From Mucor racemosus (Eukaryota; Mucoromycota; Mucoromycetes; Mucorales; Mucoraceae), in assembly GCA_027405735.1 (NCBI GenBank), contig JAPEHQ010000006.1:248001-312000 (forward strand): a stretch of DNA of 64,000 nucleotides, read 5' to 3'. Below, piece after piece: positions 21,241 through 32,048 of the stretch. Every line of letters begins with the position of its first letter. The stretch's first letter is position 1. A program made the translations under genes and the position numbers. The notes beneath the pieces were generated by a model. It did no database searches. It was not told the DNA's origin and worked only from the letters and a program-made list of their open reading frames with translations.

Positions 21241-21420
21241 AAAAAAAAAAGGAGGATCATATTCGATGAGAAGCAAGGGTCATCGGATATTCTCTTTCGA
21301 AATTCATATCCTAATACCAAAGGGCTTCCCCTTTGGCAGGTTTGAACTCACGAATATGTGTGTCGCACCCAATTTGTAGCGCATGCGCTACCCGTTAAGC
21401 TTGTCACTCTCCTTTGGTCT
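21241..21420 (-). ncRNA. tRNA-like Pol III unit (SINE-like or decayed tRNA)
   Basis: On the minus strand an A-box-like AAGCTTAACGGGTAG (21402-21388) is followed 38 nt later by a B-box-like GAGTTCAAACC (21349-21339), then by a run of ten T (21250-21241) that would stop Pol III. The segment between looks like a tRNA body but cannot fold into a standard cloverleaf: the T stem does not pair. The outer ends ACCAAAGG and CCTTTGGT can pair. A SINE or a tRNA pseudogene fits best. Confidence 0.4.
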
Positions 21421-21908
21421 ACAATTTTAACTCCCATACTTGTGAACATGTATTTTTTGTCAGTTTTTCACTGTAATTAAAGTCCGTATTACCTCGTTTT
21501 TCCTGCAGGTAATACGTCCATATTTTTTTAGTGTAGAGAAAATTGTGTAAGCAATGCAAAAAAATTGAGAACATTGTAGTATAATAGTAATATTTTCCAA
21601 ATAAGCAAATAAAAAAGGATCGAGGAATATAGAGAGCCCATAGAAAGTATAGAAAAATCTGGAATAAAACGTTGGAGTATGCATGCAAAATGCGAGTTTC
21701 ACCATTGTAATAAGAGCGTATTACTACACCGTATTCCGCTGTAAAGTAATATGTGAGAGTTTATGGATACATACAATCTTATTTATAGAAAGAATAATAA
21801 TAAAGACTAGTAACATTTATCATGGAGAACGTAGGCTTTATTACTAGAAAAACTAATGGTAAAAGAAAGAACAAAGAGCTTCTAGGTCTTGGTTTAAAAG
21901 ACTATTTA
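21421..21908. other. Non-coding, nothing recognised
   Basis: AT-rich sequence between the tRNA-like unit and the Tc1/mariner element. Two short overlapping frames on the minus strand have no motif. Confidence 0.4.
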
Positions 21909-23553
21909 CAGTGACCCCCAAAACTGTCCCAATGTTTCCTAGTTTTGAGTTTAGTATGATTTTCAGGTACAACAAATATATTTAAAGTACGACATATTTT
22001 ATATATTTCGGAAGATCAATTAATTTCCTTTTATATTAAACTAAAAAAATCTCGAATTTCATTGGTCCGCTATATTTATACCCTGTCTGGGACAGCATAT
22101 GCATTGGGACAGTTTTGAGAGCTTACGCGGGAAAAAATATAATCCTATTTAATAGTCCGTCCAAAGGCCGTTTCTTTCCAAATATACTTTCACACAATTG
22201 GGCATGCTATCAAAAACTTTTTGGCACTCCTCCTGTTTAATGGTGTTGTACCAAACCTCAGTTACACGCTCCGAAAGATCAAGGATTCATTTGGGCGCTG
22301 TTTTGTACTCATTAAGCCTCCTCTTTAATAAGATCCACATATTTTCGATCGGATTCAAGTCAGGAGATAGCGGAGACCAATTTATTACTTCATAGTCTTG
22401 ATCCAATAGATATTCCTTGACTAAATTTGACGTATGCTTTGGAGCATTGTCATGCTGGAAAATGATCTGATCACGACGAAGGCCTAATTTATCCAAAGTA
22501 AAATTGAAAGTCCGCTCCAAATCGTCTTCAAAGATTTGTTTATACAAATGTCGATCCACAGTACCCTCAATTCTGCATATCTATCGAACTCCGGCATACG
22601 TAATGGCCCTCCAAAACATGACACTCCCACCGCCATCTATAACGGTCATCTTCACATAATTAGATTTCAAGCTCTCACCGTCTCAAATCCAAAGCCAGCT
22701 TCTTCCATTTAAGTTAAATCTATTAGTGTTGGTCTCATCTGATCAAATCACCCTTTTCCGTTCGTCGGAAGTCCAATCCTTGCGAAGATGACACCATTCT
22801 AAACGCCTTTTAATATTAGCCGGAGACAGCATAGGTTTTTTAGGCTTGATAATTGCTCCTATGCTCCCCCTACGGAGCGATTTCGGACAGTTTCCGGGAT
22901 TTTATTAACTCCGAAATTACTCTCAAGTAGTTTAAAATGTTACTTGAATTTTTGACTGCTTTTTTTGTTGCTTGGCGAACACAAAACCTTTCATCAGATT
23001 CAAACAGCAATTTAAGTCGACCCCTTTTAGACACACCCAAACTTGTGCAACACCGTTTCTTAATTTTTTCCACAACAGGCTTACCTACATGCAATATTTC
23101 CGCAACTTGGCGCACTGATTTACCGGTGTTTAAAAGACTAATGGCATCATTCTCCTTATTCTCCTGAAGTTTTTTCATATTAATTTTCAATAGGCCAAAG
23201 CACCAGAATCTGTATATGAAATATGCATCTTTTTTATTTTCTTTACCCAATTAGGTGTTTATTTACTGATTTCCAAACGCTCAAGATACTAGTGCAAATT
23301 ATGGTTCTACAATCATCGATTATCTAAAAATCAAAAATGGCTCTCAAAACTGTCCCAATGCATATACTGTCCCAAATTGGGTATAAATTCAATTGACCAA
23401 TAAAATTCGAGATTTTTTTAATTTAATATAAAAGGAAATTAATTGATCTTCCGAAATATATAAAATATGTCGTACTTTAAATATATTTGTTGTACCTGAA
23501 AATCATACTAAACTTAAAACTAAGAAACATTGGGACAGTTTTGGGGGTCACTG
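21909..23553 (-). mobile_element. Tc1/mariner element with long terminal inverted repeats
   Basis: 1645 bp, beginning CAGTGACCCCC and ending GGGGGTCACTG, flanked by TA on each side (21907-21908 and 23554-23555), the signature of this superfamily. The inverted repeats extend about 200 bp inward with few differences and include a second inner GGGACAGTTTTGAGAG copy. The transposase inside is broken. Confidence 0.93.
22149..23178 (-). pseudogene. Tc1/mariner transposase, inactivated
   Basis: Reading from 23178 (MKKLQENKEN) there is an N-terminal helix-turn-helix (SVRQVAEILHV), then a frame break near 22870-22900. The DDE region follows with in-frame stops. Recognisable catalytic blocks are WSDETN (its Trp codon now TGA), FQHDNAPKHTS and SPDLNPIENMW, the D, D and E of a DD34E transposase. 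The frame ends LWTDY-stop at 22149. At least two of the stops are TGG to TGA changes. The family is typically about 340 residues, which this would match without the damage. The element could move only if another copy supplied the enzyme. Confidence 0.88.
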
Positions 23554-23555
23554 TA

Positions 23556-23870
23556 TAAGAATTACATTTTAATGTGAGTTAGAAATGGAATTGGCTTCAA
23601 AATTGGCTGTTTAATATCCTTGAAAACCGACAATATGTTCGATTTACCATGCGTATTCCCTGCGTATTCAGTAAAAATTAGTTACAGTGTTTCACTGTTC
23701 TGGGAAATGCAGCAAATTAAAGTGTATCTTTTCTTTTTTTTTTGGATATAATAGTAGAGCTTTCCAGAAATTGGTAGCCGATTTCGTCTAGAGAATGCGT
23801 ATTTTTGATGGAGATATAAACGAAACTCAACGTTAGTACATTAATATTAAGCTGTATAACAGAAAGTGAA
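23556..23870. other. Non-coding, nothing recognised
   Basis: AT-rich spacer between the Tc1/mariner element and the broken gene at 23871. Confidence 0.4.
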
Positions 23871-25063
23871 TATGGATGAATGTAAAGGAATCTTTACTAA
23901 AATGGGAGTTAGTATAACATCAGGGTCAAGGCCAGTCCTATCGCGTGAAGAATATCACATTCGGCAAGAAGCGCAGGTGGGTTAGCAGTATTAAGTTGAA
24001 TGATGAAGCATCAACCACGAATATTATTGAAGCAGCCCTATTGTCCATCATACACTATGGACCTTACTCCCACCAGCTCTCGAAAAGAGGTTTTACGCAA
24101 TTGAATGATGATGGTTGCCAACTCTTGAACGACGATTGGACATCCTTGCCACAATTGCGATTTGCCTGCGCCCAGCTACTTGTTGGCGCTATTATTATCA
24201 ATAAGAACAACGAAGCCGTGCCTGTCAAGTGTCAATACGGTGGAAATCTACAATCGACAACGAACACTTGTCGTCCATCGAGAAACGTTTGTTAATAAGA
24301 AGGAAATGGCAGCATTGTCATCTTTGCCATCCATAGACACCAAATATTACAACACATGGGTAACAATCATTGGAGATACCGACGGTAGTAAGCTAGTTGT
24401 GGAGACTAAAATATTAAATGCCCTAATCACTTCAAGCCTCCGAATTGATTCTGTTCATCAAGCGAGTATTGGGGGAGTCATTTCACATTTCGACTTGGAT
24501 GATAGCACCGCTTTGACGACTTCGGTATTCTTGGATAATGAATCGATTGAAAAAGCGAGCATATTGGCAAGTGATCTTAATGCAAGCAAAATAAATCGCT
24601 TTGATCTACGATACAAACGTCGACAATTACGATCGAAATTTTAATACCCTTCAACCTACCTCCTCTGTCGTGCATCAAGCATTTTTGCAAATGATCTGCG
24701 ATTACAGCCATATACCATTTTTACATTATATACAGCACCTGACACAGGCCGCGATTCGGCAACGAAAATGGTCTCCAAGCTTTTTTATAATGTCGCTAAT
24801 CTGGTCCATTCCAGCACTAATCCGACTCTTCCAAAGCAATATGTAAACACTCTATTTGTGAAATGCCAAGATGGTCAAATAAAATCTATCTTGCAATAAA
24901 TCGTTGACTTACACTATGACGATAAATATACCATCAACATATTGGACAATCATTCTCTCAATACGCTATTAACACTTTTGGATTCCTTGATGTCAGCAAG
25001 TCTCGTTTCAGCAAACAAATCTGTGGCAGAAAATGTCAAGTCTCGTGTCCTAAACGGTCATTA
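23871..25063 (+). pseudogene. Frameshifted gene of unknown family (about 390 codons)
   Basis: Coding-like sequence runs through several frames in sequence: 23871 to about 23970, 23970-24240, 24240-24610, 24600-24745, 24745-24890, then past a TAA to a stop at 25063. Each piece is free of stops where it is used, the joins are abrupt, and the pieces read as one soluble protein without membrane segments. Composition is less AT-rich and codon use more even than in the neighbouring genes. I do not recognise the family. A degenerate host gene, a transposon-carried gene or an integrated mycoviral gene are all possible. Confidence 0.5.
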
Positions 25064-25590
25064 ATACATCCTTGTATCCGCTATTACTTTTTTTTTCGAA
25101 GTTGGCACAATCACTGTTCGCTGCCCTGTTTTTATTTTAAGGCTACCTACATCTCTTTTTTATTTTTTTGACGGTTAGTCACCAATAAACTTCAAGCATT
25201 GTTGAAAAGAAAAAAAAATCGAATGCGACATACTACTATTATTTTTTTTTAAACAAACTTAGTGTTTGTTAGTCACAATAAAATTAAAAATAATGGAATC
25301 AGAGTAACAATATCTCTGTTTACGTTGAAATAATTAATTTGCTACACTAGTAATGAAATTTGAAGTAAAAGAGTTTGTCCAAATAAGTAAAAAATTTTCT
25401 GAAGTCAAAATGAGTTTGTCCAAATTAAGGAAAGAAATCATCTAAAATTAAAAATGATTCTGTCCAAAAAAAGTAAGAAAATTTCTGAAAATGTTTTGGC
25501 AAATGTCTAAAATAAAAATTGGAAATGTCCAAAAAAAAAAGGAGATGGTCCGAAATTTTTTTGAAAAGATCCGAAAACCAAGTAAAAATA
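25064..25590 (+). repeat. AT-rich spacer with diverged tandem repeat
   Basis: 25064-25360 shows nothing. From about 25370 to 25560 a unit of roughly 42-45 bp recurs in diverged form, anchored by GTTTGTCCAAA / TCTGTCCAAAA / AATGTCCAAAA followed by an AGTAA.AAATTTCTGAA-like part. At least four units are visible. Confidence 0.5.
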
Positions 25591-25963
25591 CTGTAGTATA
25601 TGATTTATATTTTTGTAAATGGTCACTCTTCCAAAAAAAAAAAAGCCAAACAATATCCGGAAGCGGCCATCTAATAATATTTCCAAGCTTTAAATTTCTA
25701 AAAAAAAATTACCGGACAGCCCGGACGCGGTTGTTTAAATATTCCAAGCAGCTATAAGATTCAGGTATCGAAATTTCATACAAAAACTAAGGTTCGACCG
25801 TATTGCTATTGATTATTTAAAGGCTTATTTTAAGTAAAGCATAAATACAGCCTACAAAATTATTAGCCTAATAACGGATTTAACTTGAAAAGTATACGAA
25901 AATACAACCAGATTCAAAAAAAAGTCCATAAAATCACAAATTTAAAGGATTTATATATAAAAG
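25590..25963 (-). repeat. Dispersed repeat R5, inverted copy without solo LTR
   Basis: Reverse complement of 19692-20430 minus the 349-bp LTR insertion. At 25750-25765 the uninterrupted site corresponding to the CTGCA insertion point is seen. Confidence 0.6.
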
Positions 25964-26284
25964 CACTAAGGCCAACCTGTGCTACACAAGATGATTTCGT
26001 TATGTTCAGGTGGGCTGCACACTATAGCCTGAGCTGTTGTGCCCACAGAATATGGTTAAAAAGATAATTAGATGCACACTGGCACAACAAAATAAACTGC
26101 ACACGAGCGCAACGAAAAGCCTGTTTGTACAGAATTATAGATTCTATCCATGTGCATTACATTAATCCCGTGTGTGCATAATAGTAGAATTGCCCATAAG
26201 CATATCATTACCCCTATTTGCGAATAATACGAAATCTGATCATGAGCATAATGAGCTGATCGTATGGGTACAAATTGGTATGTA
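25964..26284 (-). repeat. R1 terminal module (TGTGC field), minus
   Basis: Starts CACTAAGGCCAACCTGTGC and runs through about 300 bp of recurring TGTGC/GCACA words. It is equivalent to the right end of R1. The rest of R1 is missing here because repeat X follows directly. Confidence 0.6.
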
Positions 26285-26805
26285 TGCTGTATATTTTTAG
26301 GATTGATAAATAATACTTAAAAAAGAACACAATTAAAAAAGAATGAGTAATGAATCAGTCCTTCAACTGTATAATAAAGACAAAATATCGTTTATTTAGA
26401 TATAAAAGTATGGCCTTTTATATTGATTTGACAGTGAGATCCTGAGATGTAATTTAAGGCACTATTGAACCATTAGATCTGTTTGATAGTAATCTATGGA
26501 TTGAAATGGATCAATCATAATTTAACCGTTCTTCCAGAGCTTGTGACTTGCCTTGTTTCAATGCTGCGCTGAATGTGCTTGGATGTTGATTTGATAGCTA
26601 CTTGATTGATTAACCGCTGGGATGAAATAACATGATATCATAATTGAGGTCCAAGCGTTCTTGGTAATTACTGGATTAAATGTAGTACGCTAGGAGTTTC
26701 TTATATCCGATATCAAGAGTTTGTACTTCAATACATGTCGTAATCAATAGATTGTAAGATGCATTGATACTGTAGAAGGTGATAACGTATGATACTAGTA
26801 GGTGG
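26285..26805 (-). repeat. Dispersed repeat X, inverted copy
   Basis: Reverse complement match to 20431-20950, including the TATAAAAG and AATAAA-type signals. Boundaries are approximate. Confidence 0.45.
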
Positions 26806-26840
26806 AATGAATACTGTACAACACATGGGATTAATGTTAT

Positions 26841-27060
26841 TGTTATGTCAATACTCATCCTAGGTCTCACATCCAAGATCACAGTCTATAATTAGTGTTA
26901 CAGTAAATCAATGCGGATCATTGACTTACATCATATTCTTAGATAGTAAAACCCCAGTAATAGTTATAATTAATGTATATAAATACATCCAAAAGATGTA
27001 TTGTTAATAAAAGTGTAATATTCTGGCAAGATTATTTATATAGACTCTTTTGACATTTCA
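26841..27060 (+). mobile_element. Solo LTR (220 bp), duplication GTTAT
   Basis: Begins TGTTATGTCAATAC and ends TTTTGACATTTCA, flanked by direct GTTAT (26836-26840 and 27061-27065). It contains a TATA box (GTATATAAATAC near 26973) and an AATAAAAG signal near 27006. It is inserted into a fragment of the TGTGC motif field, which continues on both sides (TAATGTTAT left, TATGCACACGG right). Confidence 0.85.
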
Positions 27061-27104
27061 GTTATTATGCACACGGACAAAATCTATACTTCTGTACAAA
27101 CAAA

Positions 27105-27600
27105 TATCCTCGGTTTTGCTTCATAAAAAGATGTGTATACCCTCATCCCAAGTTCTGAATTTGAAAAAAAAATTGGACAAAAACCTCGTTTTCTCTACCC
27201 AAAATGTAGCTAGAAGATTCAGCAATAGATCTATCGATAGATAATTCTGCTGCACGTTATTTCAATTAGTTATATTTGAAATATGCTTATAAAAAGATAT
27301 GTATATCTTCAAAAAATCTTCGAAATTTCAGTCGCATTTTACGCAAAATTTAATGTAAAGTATTTATTTGATTTTTATCAAGATTGATGCAGAATTTAAA
27401 ACTGTACAAAAAACACTTAATACGATAGTTTAACTTACCTTGCAGTTCATGAGCTATTCAACAATTCTATTTTTTTGATCATTTTTCGATCGATTTTACA
27501 ACAAATCAATTTTGGAACCCAGTTATTATAGGGCTTAAGTTGTAATGTGAACTATTGTTTTGATTATCTCGACGAAAAATTAACATTTTTTGCTGAAACA
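27105..27600 (+). repeat. Dispersed repeat R2, partial copy
   Basis: Matches 36790-37270 in the left palindrome arm and 52300-52790. Shared landmarks are TATACCCTCATCCCAA, TCTCTAC near the middle and GATTATCTCGACGAAAAA near the right end. No conserved protein frame. Confidence 0.6.
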
Positions 27601-28781
27601 AAAAATGTGGAATAGTTTTCAAGTAAATCTTACCTTGTGAATGCAAAAATTATTACTTTAGTTCAGGTGCTTAATTTTTTACAGTCAATTCAAGGTCAAC
27701 TTTGGTCAATGTTAGGCTAGTGCGCCTATGTTTTGATGTTAACTCTTCTATTTTCGGACAGACATCAATGGCCTATAAGGGGAAGGTACATCTTTGTTGA
27801 AAGTTTCACATAATCTGACTCAATATTGGGCGAAAACATTCGAAAACAATTTGAAAAACATTTGAAACCTACTTTTTACAACCGTAAAAAATCGACAACA
27901 GAAACTTTATCTCGGCGAATTTTGATCCGAGTAACTTCCAATTTTACATGAGAGTAAAAGTACACATCTTTGGCACAGTGATCTCGAAGGAAAATTTTAT
28001 AACCTACTGGGTGTCGAGAAAATCATCCTCAAAGTGCTGCGCCCCTTTATTGAAAAATATAATAACCAAAACACTATCTCTATGAATACTGATTCAAGTA
28101 AACTACAACTATACATGGCCAGACATCGGTATAAATAGATACTACAGAAGTATATCAGTTATCAGCTTCCATGGGCTATGTTTTAACGTTGATGAAGTGT
28201 ATTTTTTAAGAGGGATTCCAAATGGAATGACTTCAGCGACATTTACAGACCATGGCAAACTCTTTGATCAATAAATATTATGCATCGTATTGTATTTGAT
28301 GGCTTGTGATTGCCAACAGCTTAGCGCTCTTCTGGATCGGTATTTAAGGGATGGTCATCAAACTCGTATATGATTGCTTATTAATTGCCCTGAAAAAGGT
28401 TTTGTAAAATCATGTATATAAAATAAACGAGTATGTGTACCACTGAAACCAAATATGTTAACTCTGTCGTTGCAGATTATTATCCAAAAAGGCAGCCTTT
28501 TAACCGTAACGAGTTTCTGATTGGGGCTGATGAAAATGTAACATGCCCACCATTTGTGAAACCAAATATATATGTGCATGCATCATAAGTTTAAAATAAT
28601 ATCTATATTTTAAAATGAAAATCTTACTTGGTCAATACAAATAAATGTTTTTTATTTTTTTTATTTATTTTGTGAGTGTGTAATGTTTGTGTTTGTGTGT
28701 TTTTTTGTGTACAAGTCTAAAAATAAGAACGATATAAATAGTAAAAAAAAATAAAATATGTATAATAAGTTTTATATGATT
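27601..28781. other. Non-coding, nothing recognised
   Basis: AT-rich sequence up to the 3' end of the next gene. No open frame with family features and no repeat partner noticed elsewhere in the window. The last 150 bp, with T-rich and TG-rich runs, probably form the 3' UTR of the minus-strand gene. Confidence 0.4.
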
Positions 28782-31540
28782 TTATGTAGAGGTAGAAGTC
28801 AGCATCCAGAAGGGAGGAATACCTAATCTTCCTTTCACAGCATCATCATGCATTAACTTAGCAATATCTTGTTGTTGTAAAATATCTTCCATGTCAACAT
28901 TAAAATCCTCTTGTTCTTGACCTAATAAATCCCATCGTTCACCAAAATCCGAAACATGTTGTACCATCCAAATTCGATCCGCCTCAGTTCTATCTTTAAC
29001 TGATGCATCAATTTCAATATTCTCTTGAGAGTAATGGCTGTGACTAAATGCTTCTTGTGCCATGTAAGCTAAAGGTTGTAATCTAGATTTTACAAATGCA
29101 GCATCTCCTGCAGTAAGTTGAGGTAAAGCATCCGAATATTTCTTTAAATGAGATACTACAGAATGAGATATTTGCCCTTGATTTGCAGCTGTATAATGCC
29201 AAATGTCTTTTGCAATACCCGCATTTTGAATGCCTCGAGTTAAAAGAGTCCAATATTGTAAGTTGAGTGTTTCATAATGAAGCATAGCGCGCCATTCCAT
29301 TTGTTTATCACTGCTACTGCCATCAGCACCACGACCACTATTATTAGTAGAAGATAATAAACGACCACGTGTTGAACTTTCTTCATAGGGCTGAGAACCA
29401 TCTTGCCTAAATTGCTTTCCAATACGCATACGACAACGATTGGCCACACGTAAAAATAATCTAACATCATCAGTGAAAGCAGCCATTGCTGTCACCTGCA
29501 AGTCGTACAAAACGCCTCGATGATCCGTCATTTGAGCCAAATGAATACCTGTTGGTGAAGTCACTAAATATTCCAGAAATTCTGCTGTGATCGCCTGTAA
29601 ATCGATATATTCCTTGTGTGTAAGTGCTTGCATATGTCGCAGCATCCTAATACAATCCAATAAAGATGAGATGTCAGTTTTTGTAAGGTCAGATGTATTC
29701 AAGATGCGATTGTTGCTGTATTTTGGTACTACATGTGATATACGACTAAGGCTGGGGAAATAATATCCTTGATCTGACAAGAAATCTAATAAATGGCTAT
29801 CATCGGGAATTCGGCGAGCAGAATTATATTCATCTTCATCCTCCACTGCATATTCATTTAAAAAGTGAACTCGAATCAAATTAGCTGCACCACGACCGAA
29901 TTTCTCTTCTCCTGTGAAATAATTAGCCATAGTTAAAATAGTAACATTTTGAGAAAGTGGACCTAATTCATCCTTTTCTGGTACGGCATCAAACGGAAGA
30001 CCATCTTCTTTGTCAGTAGCAGAAGACATGGGTGCAAGTCTCTTTTGACTTTCCTCTAAAATGATCTCTGCTTTCTTTTCCAATGTTTCAATAGCGAAAC
30101 GAATTTCATAATTCTTTGTCCAATGATCGTAGCGTACTTGATTCATTGGTTTTTCATCATACAAAAACAGCTTGTCATGGTGGAAAGATTTGCGAGCGAT
30201 ACTTTCATCCAAACTATCCAATGAAGATTGAATTGCCATTAGTCTGTTAAATGCACGGATTGATGAAGCTTCTTTTTTGTTTTCTTCCTGAGATGGGTTG
30301 CCTGAGAACAATCTAAAAACCCAACCAATGTTTTTAAAATTGCCTTTATCTTTACTGTATGGACGTTCTGTTGGTTCCCAAGGTACAGTTGGTCTATTTA
30401 ATCTTCTATTTTCCAAAGCACCTAAACGCCATAATAATTCAAGTTTACTTCTGCGTCCATATCTCATGTTTAAATTGTATTCTTCTGTTGCATCATGTCT
30501 AAAAATAATTTGCGGTTCTTCTGGTGTTTTTGGTCTTTCATCCAAATTATTCAATAGAACTGAATTATTCAATAATCTTGTCATTGGGACAACAAAATAT
30601 TTTGTATCTTTTCCATATTTATCTAATTGCGATCTAATTTCTTCAAATCCATTATGACTAAGATAGCAATTTCCATCAAAAGGCATTATCCATTTTGCAT
30701 TTGGTAAAGTACGACCATGTTCTATAGCTGTGTTACGACCACCATTCTACAATAATTTGAGTGATATGTTATTAATAGATAATACCAATAACTTACGTTA
30801 TTCATTGCATACAAATTCTTGACATGATAGGTATAATCGAGTGCTCTTAATTTAGATACTTTAGAGAATCTTCGATAATCATCAGAGTGAAGGAAATCAG
30901 CATCAGGAAACTTTTCTAATTGAAAATCCAATTTTTCATATTCTTGTTGAACAAAGGGAACACGAATATAATCCATATGATAGCTATCCAATAATCTTAT
31001 AATAGTTGCTTCATTAATAGGATCAATGATACGATTCAATAGGAAAATCTTGTGAGTGTCTGGAAAGCTTGGCTCATGATCCAATATAAATTGTAAATTT
31101 GATAATGTTTGACCTTCCTTGTGTCGAGGAGGTAAATCATTGCCAATAATACGGTATAATATGATTTTATCTCTTGTAGCAATATGAGGTTGGTTTTCTT
31201 TAATATTCCAAGACGGATGTGTCTTGTAGTTTGGTGTATTTCGCACAAAACGAAAGAAAGGAATATAACCAAAGATAAATAGTAAACCAACTACAATCAA
31301 AAATAATTTAAGCCATTTTGATTGTTGTGATGAATAATATAAAGATTTCTTGAGCTTTTTATCTTTTGCATATCCTCTAGGTGATGGGCCCAAGTCAAGA
31401 GATAACATTTCTGGCTGCTGTATAGTTGGAATATGTGTTTGGCTTGGTTTTCTATGTTTTGAATTAATGGAAGAGGAAACAGTTGTATTCGAAGTAGACC
31501 GACTTGAAGTTACATCATGATTTAAAAAAGATGGTAACAT
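28782..31540 (-). CDS. Type II membrane protein: glycosyltransferase-like domain fused to alginate-lyase-like domain
   Basis: Two exons, 31540-30797 and 30746-28782 (donor GTAAGT, acceptor TTGTAG), give 902 residues. Residues 1-75 are cytosolic and Ser/Thr/Lys-rich, and a single signal-anchor helix covers about 76-97. A luminal domain from about 125 to 310 opens with RIIGNDLPPRHKEGQTLSNL and includes GRNTAIEHGR and PFDGN, resembling a GT-A-type transferase. The C-terminal half, about 480-850, looks like the alginate lyase family (TMANYFTGEEKF, VLYDLQVTAMAAF). At the usual NNH motif it reads TDH, with D656 and H657. Topology suggests the Golgi. Mucoralean walls contain polyglucuronate, so uronan synthesis or trimming is a reasonable guess, no more. 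Confidence 0.75.
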
Positions 31541-32048
31541 CCTTATTTTAGGTCTGAAATTGTGGGGGGTTGAAGGGGGTTGATATTACTGTTGGAAAAA
31601 AAAAAAAAGAGCTCTTGTTTGTGTGTGTGTGTGTGTGTGTGCCAAAGGAGAAAGGATTATAAAGATATAAATATAAACAAAAAAAAAAAAGAAAAAAAAT
31701 CCTAGTGTCTAGATTGCTGTTGTGTATCACCACCTAACTTTATCTCCTTTTCAATTTGATATAAATAGTCTTATATTAGGCGGCTTTTCTATTTTTTTTT
31801 TTTTTTTTTTTTGGCTGAAATGAGTGTACAAGAGAGTATCGCACTAAAAAAACTAAAATGAAATAGAGGGAGCCCATTTCTGTATGTACTGTGTCTACGA
31901 TAAAAATACGATACATTTAAACAAACATCAAAAAGATTGGAAAAAAGGGGTATATCTTTCTCTATCCAATCACATTTTAGTCCCATATCAAGCAAAATAA
32001 AATTAAATTTATACAAAATGTTTATAAGCTTGGCAAATTACAGTTTGT
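31541..32048. other. Intergenic with (TG)n microsatellite
   Basis: Promoter side of the minus-strand fusion gene and 3' side of the aminopeptidase gene. It contains a (TG)11-12 tract at about 31619-31641, poly-A at 31591-31603 and 31680-31699, and a T18-20 run near 31793-31812. Confidence 0.7.

Noticed and set aside
21330..21405. A functional tRNA gene
   Set aside because: The anticodon and T stems do not pair properly, and no standard acceptor stem closes a 72-nt body.
27050..27244. Frame ending VARRFSNRSIDR, similar to 36686-36907
   Set aside because: The similarity follows DNA-level repeat R2 and extends beyond the frame on both sides.
31620..31642. (TG)n tract as a CRISPR or regulatory array
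   Set aside because: Plain dinucleotide microsatellite. No CRISPR-like spaced repeats exist in the window, and the genome is eukaryotic.
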